The translations under genes were made by a program, and so were the position numbers. From contig NZ_CALBEX010000511.1 of assembly GCF_937889215.1 (NCBI RefSeq), positions 1 through 5,799 of the forward strand: a stretch of DNA of 5,799 nt. The letters are read 5' to 3'. Below, one piece after another: positions 1-5,557 of this stretch. This stretch comes from an uncultured Limnohabitans sp. (lineage in GTDB: Bacteria > Pseudomonadota > Gammaproteobacteria > Burkholderiales > Burkholderiaceae_C). Numbering within the stretch: position 1 is the stretch's first letter; each line of letters begins with the position of its first letter. The notes beneath the pieces are model-generated. The model was not told where the DNA came from. It ran no database searches and was given only the letters and a program-made list of their open reading frames with translations.

Positions 1-1
1 G

Positions 2-802
2 ATACAAACCCGGTTTGCCACCCCCTTGTATTGGTTCGAATGGGGTTCGGTGGTCATTTTTACGCTCGAATACCTGGCCCGCATCTGGGCCCACGGTGCG
101 CGCTACAAAGTTTCGGCTGGTGGGGCCTGGCGCGGGCGCAAAGCCTACATCACCAGCTTTTATGGCCTGATTGATCTGGGCGCCATTGCCCCCTTTTACC
201 TGCAAATGTTGTTACCCGGGCTCGACCTGCGGGTGCTGCGCATCGTGCGCTTGGTGCGGGTGTTCAAGCTGTCGCACTACAGCAGCGCCATCGAAGATCT
301 GGTCCACGCCATACAGGGCGAAAAACGCTCATTCGTCGCAACGCTCTACCTGCTGCTCATCGTCTTGCTGCTGTTTGGCTCGCTCATGTATTTTGCCGAG
401 CACCGCGCACAGCCCGACAAATTCGGCACCATCCCCGAGAGCCTTTACTGGGCCGCCATCACCCTGACCACCGTCGGCTACGGCGACGTGTCGCCCGTGA
501 CCTGGGCGGGCCAGATCATTGCGGTCATGACGGCCTTCATGGGTGTGTGCACCGTGGCCTTGCTGACCGGCATTGTGGCCAATGCGTTTGCCAACCAGTT
601 GGCGCGTCGCCGCGCCATCTTTGAAGCCGAATTGCGCCAAGCCCTCAAAGACGGCGAACTGCACGAAGACGAAATCGCACGCTTGGAACAAATGAAAAAG
701 GCATTCAACTTGAGCGACAACCAGGCGCAGAACATCATGGCCACGGTCAAGATGGAGAACAAAGCCGCCGTGGCCGAAGCACAAAACAAAACAGCCCCCT
801 GA
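2..802 (+). CDS. Voltage-gated-type potassium channel, 5' end missing
   Basis: This is an inner-membrane potassium channel of the six-helix Kv-like family. The reading frame is open to the window edge, and the first visible codons run into S2, so S1 and the true start lie outside; the TTG at 26 is not a credible start. Counting from the first in-window codon (266 residues visible), S2 is about 9-30 (FTLEYLAR), S3 about 49-70, S4 about 76-90, S5 about 110-132, the pore filter TTVGYGD is 156-162 (bases 467-487) and S6 about 169-198. S4 has R/R/R/R/K at every third position, so the voltage sensor looks intact. The filter is the canonical K+ signature. A charged, helical cytoplasmic tail of about 65 residues follows; no RCK or cyclic-nucleotide domain is visible. 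The gene converges on the flagellar block with only 29 bp between stop codons. A link to flagella is not shown. The family call is firm; gating and physiological role are unknown. Confidence 0.93.
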   Translation: MQTRFATPLYWFEWGSVVIFTLEYLARIWAHGARYKVSAGGAWRGRKAYITSFYGLIDLGAIAPFYLQMLLPGLDLRVLRIVRLVRVFKLSHYSSAIEDLVHAIQGEKRSFVATLYLLLIVLLLFGSLMYFAEHRAQPDKFGTIPESLYWAAITLTTVGYGDVSPVTWAGQIIAVMTAFMGVCTVALLTGIVANAFANQLARRRAIFEAELRQALKDGELHEDEIARLEQMKKAFNLSDNQAQNIMATVKMENKAAVAEAQNKTAP

Positions 803-811
803 AGGGGCTGT
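781..811 (-). terminator. Intrinsic terminator of the flagellar block, after fliS
   Basis: Read on the - strand, a perfect 8-bp stem ACAGCCCC/GGGGCTGT (arms 804-811 and 791-798, loop 799-803) is followed at once by TTTGTTTTGT (790-781). This is the form of a Rho-independent terminator. It begins 21 bp after the fliS stop. On the + strand the same hairpin has no U-run after it, so it should act mainly on the flagellar transcript. The hairpin and tail lie inside the last codons and stop of the convergent channel gene. Confidence 0.8.
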
Positions 812-831
812 CGGTCACCGGGCATGGGCTA

Positions 832-1254
832 TCAATTGGCGTAACGCATCGCCGGTTGGGTCTGCCCCAGCAAGCTGGGCAAGGACTTCCATGCTTCGGC
901 AATGTCCTTGATCAAACTTTGCACTTCTTCCAGGACGGTCAAATCGTTGTACGCGTTCACATGGAACAAGCGACGCGTGACATAGGCATACAACTCGTTC
1001 AAGTTCTGGGCCAGCTCACCGCCGCGCTCAAAATCGAGGGCCCCTTGCAAACCCACCACAATGCGGCCGGCGCGAGACAAGGCTTTGGACTTTTCTTCGA
1101 TCGCATTGTTCTGAATATGGCCTTGTGCCGAGGCCAGGCTTTCAGTCAAGCCATCAAACAGCATCTGGATCAGTTGGACATTGTCTGCGGTGGCCACGCC
1201 TGTGACCACTTGAACCGAACCGTAGCTTTGAGCCGCTCTTGAATATGCACGCAT
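832..1254 (-). CDS. fliS: Flagellar export chaperone FliS
   Basis: FliS is a small helical cytosolic chaperone that binds the C-terminal part of flagellin, stops it polymerising early and delivers it to the export gate. The 140 residues match the family in length and pattern: LIQMLFDGLTESL (28-40), the central stretch ending in LDFERGGELAQNLNELYAYV (73-92), then TRRLFHVNAYNDL and a last helix EEVQSLIKDIAEAW (109-122). The ATG at 1254 is well supported by AAAGGG (1264-1269) 9 nt upstream. The gene has its own sigma-28-type promoter in the 80-bp gap before it and an intrinsic terminator after it. It is the last gene of the block. Its usual partners fliC, fliD and fliT are not in the window, so it appears separated from fliD, unless those genes lie elsewhere. 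Function is confident from the family pattern. Confidence 0.93.
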   Translation of the reverse strand: MRAYSRAAQSYGSVQVVTGVATADNVQLIQMLFDGLTESLASAQGHIQNNAIEEKSKALSRAGRIVVGLQGALDFERGGELAQNLNELYAYVTRRLFHVNAYNDLTVLEEVQSLIKDIAEAWKSLPSLLGQTQPAMRYAN

Positions 1255-1289
1255 GGTAGAAAACCCTTTATCAACTGCTTGTGTAAAGA

Positions 1290-1316
1290 GTATCGGAAGG
1301 CCTTGGGAAAACTTGA
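1290..1316 (-). promoter_or_regulatory. Sigma-28 (FliA) promoter for fliS
   Basis: On the - strand, TCAAGTTT (1316-1309) is followed by exactly 11 nt and then TCCGATAC (1297-1290). The enterobacterial FliA consensus is TAAAGTTT-N11-GCCGATAA, so the match is 7/8 and 6/8 with the right spacing. The predicted transcript start is near 1283-1285, giving a leader of about 30 nt that contains the AAAGGG ribosome binding site of fliS. The promoter lies in the only sizeable gap of the block, just before a late flagellar gene, which fits FliA control. No other equally good site was noticed in the window. Confidence 0.8.
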
Positions 1317-1334
1317 GGCCCCCATGCGCGAAAT

Positions 1335-1949
1335 TCAGGAGCTTGCTGCGGGCGGCAAGGTGGGTGTCTGAACGGCCGCATCGGCGGCCCCCGCTGTAGG
1401 CATCAGCGTCATCGACAAAGGCTGGACCAAATTGATCAAAGCTTTGCCGTAAAGGGTTTGTCCAGCCTCATCGAGAGCGCTGCGAACAGCGTCCAATTGC
1501 TCGGGCGGCAATTGCGCACTGTCTAAGCCGCACTTGTAAAGGGTGTTCACCTGGGCCGAAGGCAGCCAGGACTCGATCGGCCCACGCAAGGTTGTGATGA
1601 GTTTGGTGTTTTTGGGTTCACCCGACAGACCGCGCTGGCCATCCTTCACGCCCTCCTGAAAGACAGCTTCGATGTGCTTTTGCAAAACCAACTCGTAGCG
1701 TTCGCGCACTTCCACCAACACACCTGGATCGAGGCCTTCGGGCACACGGCCCGTCATGGCATCCCACAGTTTTTTGGAAGTCAAACCAGCAAATGGCCCC
1801 AACGCAGGCGGCTCTTTTTGGTCGTTCAGCGTCTGGGCAAACTGCCGGGTTTCTTTTTCGATCGAATTGACACGGTCAATCAAGTAAATGATGAACACCA
1901 GAACAACCAACAAGCCAATGGCAATGAATGCCAACACAAAAGGTTCCAT
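1335..1949 (-). CDS. Unknown single-pass membrane protein in flagellar block
   Basis: I do not recognise this gene. From the ATG at 1949 it gives 204 residues. A strongly hydrophobic segment lies at about 2-25 (FVLAFIAIGLLVVLVFIIYLI), followed by charged DRVNSIEKETR, so the protein is probably an N-terminally anchored inner-membrane protein with a soluble, mostly helical domain of about 170 residues, likely cytoplasmic because of the charges after the helix. The domain has one Cys (KCGLD) and ends in an Ala/Pro/Thr-rich tail. No catalytic motif is visible. A GTG at 1958 would add three residues (MSP); neither start has a clear Shine-Dalgarno, though a weak GTGAG precedes the ATG. The gene follows the other unknown gene by 24-33 bp and is probably co-transcribed with fliA. 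FliO was considered because it is also single-pass, but the length and sequence do not support it. A role in flagellar assembly or motility is inferred from position alone. Confidence 0.75.
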   Translation of the reverse strand: MEPFVLAFIAIGLLVVLVFIIYLIDRVNSIEKETRQFAQTLNDQKEPPALGPFAGLTSKKLWDAMTGRVPEGLDPGVLVEVRERYELVLQKHIEAVFQEGVKDGQRGLSGEPKNTKLITTLRGPIESWLPSAQVNTLYKCGLDSAQLPPEQLDAVRSALDEAGQTLYGKALINLVQPLSMTLMPTAGAADAAVQTPTLPPAASS

Positions 1950-1982
1950 AGGGCTCACGTTGGTTCAAGTTGCTGAAAGTCC

Positions 1983-2495
1983 TCAAGCAGCCCCTGAGGC
2001 GCTCTGATTGTCTGGCGATTGCGCCAATTCGTCCCGCAAAAATTGTAAAACCTGAAAAGGCTCGTCCAATCGCAATTCGTACAAACAAATTTGATTGGCC
2101 AAACCCTGCATGGTTTCTATGGCTTGGAGCGCTGGAATTTCGGCACTTTGGTAGCGCGCCCCTAAAAAGTGGGCTTCATGCGCGTACTCTTCAGGCAGAT
2201 AAGCATAGACCTCGTTTTCGCCCGTCTTGATTTTCTGAAAAACAGACGGTTCAGGCAACGGCGGTTTCTCTTTGCCGTTGGCAATGGCCAAAGCTGCCAA
2301 CTCTTGCCAAGAGGCCATCTGCTCGGCCCCCGTCACAAACGATTTATCCAAATGGGCGCGACAAAGCAAACCCATGCGGATACGCATGCTGCGGGCTTCA
2401 CGCGAATCGGATTTACTGGCCGTGACTTTGTCGAAAAGCGACTGCGCGCTGTTCATTTCGTCGTCTGGACTTTTGGAGGAAAATATAGAAAACAT
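1983..2495 (-). CDS. Unknown soluble protein directly downstream of fliA
   Basis: I do not recognise this gene. It encodes 170 residues with no signal peptide or membrane helix, so a cytosolic protein is likely. The first 35 residues are polar and Ser/Asp/Lys-rich. A basic stretch REARSMRIRMGLLCR follows (33-46), then alternating helical segments, a Pro-rich joint KPPLPEPSVF (77-86), and a C-terminal helical part about 120-158 with a polar tail. Two Cys are present (45 and 137). No enzyme motif is seen. The ATG at 2495 is 24 bp after the fliA stop and in the same frame as it. No Shine-Dalgarno is visible in the AT-rich leader, so translation may rest on coupling to fliA; an internal ATG at 2456 also lacks one. 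With the membrane protein after it, it may form a functional pair. A flagellar role is inferred from its position between fliA and fliS only. Confidence 0.72.
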   Translation of the reverse strand: MFSIFSSKSPDDEMNSAQSLFDKVTASKSDSREARSMRIRMGLLCRAHLDKSFVTGAEQMASWQELAALAIANGKEKPPLPEPSVFQKIKTGENEVYAYLPEEYAHEAHFLGARYQSAEIPALQAIETMQGLANQICLYELRLDEPFQVLQFLRDELAQSPDNQSASGAA

Positions 2496-2519
2496 GGTTG
2501 TGATGATTTTATCATTTTG

Positions 2520-3230
2520 TCATCCAACCCGCAAAGTCAGGCGCAATTTTTTGACCACGGTCGACAAAATTTGACTCACACGTGACTCACTCACCCCCAA
2601 AACCTCGCCAATCTCTTTCAGGTTCAGTTCTTCGACGTAGTACAAGTTCATGACCAGTTTTTCACGCTCGGGCAATTCGTCGATCGCATCCACCACGGCA
2701 TCCATGAATTGCGCCTCCTCCACCATCACTTCGGGCTGCATGGAACGGTCTCCGGGCATGCTCATGACTTCGTCGTTGACCACCTCCATCGAGAACGTCT
2801 CAAAGCGCTTGGCTTGGCCTCGCTCGCGCTGAAACTCATCAATCTCTTTGCCCATGAACAAGGCCAGCTCGGACTGGGTTGGGGCACGCCCGAGTTCTGC
2901 GGCCAACACATGCACGGCTTCGTTTTCGCTTTTATTGAAGGCCACCGCTGACCTGGGCAAAAAGGACTGCCGGCGCACCTCGTCCAAAATGGCCCCGCGC
3001 ACGCGGCTCAGGGCAAAGTGCTCAAACTCAAACCCCTTGGTGGGGTCAAAAGAGCGCGCCGCCTCGATCAGCCCGACCATCCCCACCTGAATCAGCTCAT
3101 CGAGTTCCATAAAGGGCGGAACACGGGCTTTCAGGTGAATCGCCACACGTTTGACCATGGGCATGTGCGCAATGATCAAAGACTCGTGGCGGTTGTCCAC
3201 CTGCTCATAAAGGGAAATGGTGCTGGCCAC
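2520..3230 (-). CDS. fliA: Flagellar sigma factor FliA (sigma-28)
   Basis: FliA directs RNA polymerase to late flagellar promoters (flagellin, chaperones, chemotaxis) and is normally held by the anti-sigma factor FlgM, which is not in this window. Numbered from the longer GTG at 3239 (239 residues), region 2 is about 26-97 with LDELIQVGMVGLIEAARSFD and RVRGAILDEVRRQSFLPRS, region 3 about 100-150, and region 4 about 185-235 with the helix-turn-helix LKEIGEVLGVSESRVSQIL. I place the start at the second GTG (3230, 236 residues) because GAGGTGATC (3242-3234), nearly the full complement of the 16S rRNA tail, ends its GAGG core 8 nt before it. That site would overlap the GTG at 3239. The flhG stop lies inside this site, so translation is probably coupled. 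No own promoter is visible; it is likely transcribed from upstream. The sigma-28 promoter of fliS is a probable target. Confidence 0.95.
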   Translation of the reverse strand: MASTISLYEQVDNRHESLIIAHMPMVKRVAIHLKARVPPFMELDELIQVGMVGLIEAARSFDPTKGFEFEHFALSRVRGAILDEVRRQSFLPRSAVAFNKSENEAVHVLAAELGRAPTQSELALFMGKEIDEFQRERGQAKRFETFSMEVVNDEVMSMPGDRSMQPEVMVEEAQFMDAVVDAIDELPEREKLVMNLYYVEELNLKEIGEVLGVSESRVSQILSTVVKKLRLTLRVG

Positions 3231-3233
3231 AGC

Positions 3234-3242
3234 GATCACCTC
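3234..3242 (-). promoter_or_regulatory. Strong Shine-Dalgarno of fliA containing the flhG stop
   Basis: The - strand reads GAGGTGATC, nine bases identical to the complement of the canonical 16S rRNA 3' tail. The GAGG core (3242-3239) is 8 nt from the GTG at 3230. The flhG stop TGA occupies 3238-3236, inside the site. Ribosomes ending flhG therefore stop exactly where initiation on fliA should start, which suggests tight coupling of the two products. This site decides the choice of fliA start. Confidence 0.7.
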
Positions 3243-4060
3243 ACCGACGAAGCACGGAGCATGCGCTCGGCGAAAAACTGCATCCGCCCCGATGCACCCT
3301 CTACAGGTGGCAAGTGGTCTATTGCATCGGCCAAGGCCCTGAAATCGCGCGCTGCTGCGCTTCCGGGCGCAAACTCCAGCACCGACTGGTACTTGCGCAA
3401 AGCTTGCAGCACAAGCTCATCGGCTTCAATGGACTGCAAAAACTTCAGAGAAATGCCGAGAAACCGGTTGCACACATCGTTCAGGCGGCGGTGCAATTGC
3501 CGGCCCTCGTGGGCATTGCCCACCATATTGGGAATCAGGTAAATTTCATCGAGTGATTGCTCTGTGGCCATGACCTTGATCAAACCATAGGCATCGGCAA
3601 TAGATGACGGCTGGTCACACACCACCACAAAACGCCTCTGGCAAGCGGCCATGAACGACAAGACCGCAGGCGCGATACCGGCCGCCACATCGACGATCAA
3701 GTAATCCACGGGTTCGTGCAGTGCGTCAAAAGCCCGGATCATGCTGGCAATTTGCTGCTCGTCGAGCGCTGCGATGTCGCGCAACCCGGATGCACCGGGC
3801 ACCAAACGAATGCCCTGCTTGGTGGTCACCAAGACCTCGTCCAGCGATTTTTCGCCCGACAGCACATGGCTGATGTTGAAAGGCGCATGCGCACCCAGAG
3901 CAATTTGGGCATTGGCCATGCCCAAATCGGCATCGAGCAACATCACCTTGTGGCCACGCAAAGCCAGCGCCACCGCCATGTTGATGGAGACTGTGGTTTT
4001 ACCCGCTCCGCCCTTGCCACTGGCGACGCCGATCACTTGTGGAAAAGCCGACTTATCCAT
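3236..4060 (-). CDS. flhG: Flagellar number regulator FlhG (FleN), MinD-like ATPase
   Basis: FlhG is a MinD/ParA-type ATPase that works with FlhF to limit flagellar number and to place the basal body. Counting from the ATG at 4060 (274 residues), the deviant Walker A is GKGGAGKT (15-22, signature Lys16). LLDADLGMANAQIALG (41-56) is the switch I/Walker A-following block. LIVDVAAGI (121-129) is the Walker B/switch II, and CDQPSSIADAYGLIKV (148-163) matches the family TPEPTSITDAYALIK-like block. The C-terminal GRMQFFAERMLRA (258-270) could be a membrane-binding amphipathic helix. I chose ATG 4060 because GAAAG lies 6 nt upstream; the TTG at 4066 would leave no room for that site. The start overlaps the end of flhF by 8 bp. 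The N-terminus before the P-loop is only about 10 residues, and the DQAxxLR motif that activates FlhF in some bacteria is absent. Plain MinD is less likely given the flhF neighbour. Confidence 0.93.
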   Translation of the reverse strand: MDKSAFPQVIGVASGKGGAGKTTVSINMAVALALRGHKVMLLDADLGMANAQIALGAHAPFNISHVLSGEKSLDEVLVTTKQGIRLVPGASGLRDIAALDEQQIASMIRAFDALHEPVDYLIVDVAAGIAPAVLSFMAACQRRFVVVCDQPSSIADAYGLIKVMATEQSLDEIYLIPNMVGNAHEGRQLHRRLNDVCNRFLGISLKFLQSIEADELVLQALRKYQSVLEFAPGSAAARDFRALADAIDHLPPVEGASGRMQFFAERMLRASSVR

Positions 4061-5540
4061 GGGCAACTTTCAAGACGCTGGAGGCGTTGGCGGCTCTTTT
4101 GCGTGCAGGCGAAACAGGCACGGAACCCATCAAGGTGGGAATCAAAATGTCTTCCTCATGGGCAGTGGAAATCAGGGCTACGGTGGGCGCTTTTTTGGCG
4201 CGCGTGCGGCGCACAGGCGCATCGGCCACCACAGGGGATGATGCCTCCACGGCAGGCATCTTGTCCAAATGAGGCGCCAAGGGTGCCAAAGCCAGTTTGA
4301 CCAGCTGGTCGGCATCAAAAGACTGGGCCAGCTGCCCGATGCGGCTGTCGCCAGCCATGCAAGAGACGGCCAAAGACTGCTCGGACAAGCCCTTGATCAA
4401 GGCCCAAGGATAAGCGGCCTCATCGACCTTGCTCAGCATCAATGACGACCACGCCGCAGAGGAGTTTTGGAGAATTTTTTGCACGCTGGTCACTGTAGCA
4501 TCAACCGGCAAGACAGCATGCCGCAAGACCTTTGGGTGGTGCTTGCAAAGCAGCTCAGCCTGCGCCGAAAAATCGGTCCCGCAGGTGTCGATCCAGACGG
4601 TCTTACCCTCCAGGTCCTCCAACAAAGCATGCAACATGTCCGAGTTGGCCGCACGGTAGCAGGCCACGCCCGACTGGGCTGCCAGCAATTGCATTTGTGC
4701 CCAGGCGCCTGGGCGTTGGTCGGCAAAACTCACCATGGCCTGGTGTTCAGCACCGTGCGCCAAGGCGGCCGCCAAAGCCAAGCGACCCACCATCGACGTT
4801 TTGCCTGCGCCCGATGGACCGCACAGAGCGTGCACGCCCGAATCGGGAATGGCCATGGCTGGGCGAAACAAGGCATTGACCAGCAAACTGTGCATGACAG
4901 GCAAGGCCTCTTGCACGCTGTCCAGGGACTGAATACTGTCCGTCAACAACGCGCGCAAACCGGCAGGTACACCCGCCTCGCTCATGGCCAAAGACAATTG
5001 CTGCACCGCGGGTGACAAACGCAAGCCATCTTGCCAAGGCATCATTTGGCGCGACAAGCTGAACTCCTTGCGCAAAGCCGCCATCTCCAGGCGCATCAAC
5101 TCCACAATTTCTTGGCTGCGTTGGCTGTCGTGGCGCATCTGCGCCACATCGGCCTCACTGGCCGCAGACGCCACAACCGCTGCGGGGGCCAAGTCGGCCA
5201 CCGGCAAAGCGGCACTGACCTCGACTGGAGCCGCCGCTTGGGGCTTCTCGACAGGCCGCTTATCCGAAGGCAAGGGCGCAAAGGCACTGGCACTCTGAAA
5301 CAACTTAGAAAACGGCACAAAATCCGCGTCAGCTGCGGCCTTTGCGGCTAGCGCTGGCGTCACAGTCGCCGCATTGGCCACGGGCGAGGCGGCCACCTTG
5401 TCCAGATCCACCGCCACGATCAGCTCAGTCTGGTTGTCCAGGCGCTGGCTGGAAATGATGAGCACGTCAGCGCCATAAAGCTGGATGGCTTTTTCATTGG
5501 CGGAGCGGCTGTCTCGGGCGAGGATGCGTTTGAGTTCCAT
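4053..5540 (-). CDS. flhF: Flagellar biosynthesis GTPase FlhF, divergent
   Basis: FlhF is an SRP-type GTPase at the inner membrane that sets where flagella form. The 495 residues show an N-terminal B-domain start (MELKRILARDSRSANEKAIQLYGADVLIIS region, 1-30), a long Ala/Pro/Val-rich linker about 50-130, a helical stretch about 131-165, the N domain about 170-230 and the G domain about 235-425. G1 is GPSGAGKTS (241-249). The second motif is SFADQRPGAWAQMQLLA where the family has TTDxYRIGAxEQL, so the key Asp is shifted or lost. G3 is DTCGTD (318-323) in place of DTAGRS-like. G4 is SKVDEA (370-375). The last motif, MAGDSRIGQL, is also weak. About 70 residues follow the G domain, with basic clusters RRTRAKK (444-450) and ARKR (479-482). 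The ATG at 5540 is 17 bp after flhA, with only a weak AAGG 11 nt upstream. Family call is firm, and GTPase activity is doubtful. Confidence 0.92.
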   Translation of the reverse strand: MELKRILARDSRSANEKAIQLYGADVLIISSQRLDNQTELIVAVDLDKVAASPVANAATVTPALAAKAAADADFVPFSKLFQSASAFAPLPSDKRPVEKPQAAAPVEVSAALPVADLAPAAVVASAASEADVAQMRHDSQRSQEIVELMRLEMAALRKEFSLSRQMMPWQDGLRLSPAVQQLSLAMSEAGVPAGLRALLTDSIQSLDSVQEALPVMHSLLVNALFRPAMAIPDSGVHALCGPSGAGKTSMVGRLALAAALAHGAEHQAMVSFADQRPGAWAQMQLLAAQSGVACYRAANSDMLHALLEDLEGKTVWIDTCGTDFSAQAELLCKHHPKVLRHAVLPVDATVTSVQKILQNSSAAWSSLMLSKVDEAAYPWALIKGLSEQSLAVSCMAGDSRIGQLAQSFDADQLVKLALAPLAPHLDKMPAVEASSPVVADAPVRRTRAKKAPTVALISTAHEEDILIPTLMGSVPVSPARKRAANASSVLKVAHG

Positions 5541-5557
5541 GATCTATCAGGCCTTGG

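Noticed and set aside
26..28. TTG as start of the channel gene
   Set aside because: The frame stays open upstream to the edge, and the S1 helix required for this family would be missing; the gene is cut by the window.
1299..1320. GGCCT/AGGCC inverted repeat and AAGGCCTT palindrome in the gap before fliS, as a possible terminator of the preceding gene
   Set aside because: The stem is only 5 bp with a 12-nt loop and no U-run follows. It overlaps the sigma-28 promoter spacer, which explains the sequence better.
2485..2514. Possible sigma-70 promoter TTGCGG-N17-TAAAAT ahead of the unknown gene at 2495
   Set aside because: The -35 match is poor, and the transcript would start a few bases from the ATG without a leader. 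The AT-rich gap alone can produce the -10-like word.
2475..2574. GGAGGA at 2475-2480 on the + strand, followed by ATG at 2494 and 26 codons
   Set aside because: It is antisense to the start of the unknown gene and the fliA end, the spacing of 13 nt is long, and the peptide has no notable feature; chance match.
4391..4402. Perfect 12-bp palindrome CCTTGATCAAGG
   Set aside because: It lies in flhF where it encodes part of ALIKGL. Similar TTGATCA words recur in the window at LIK-type codons, so codon use explains it.
4467..5015. Long open frame on the + strand (182 codons) opposite flhF, and similar ones opposite flhG and fliA
   Set aside because: They are antisense to well-recognised genes, have no family-like composition and arise from codon bias on the coding strand.
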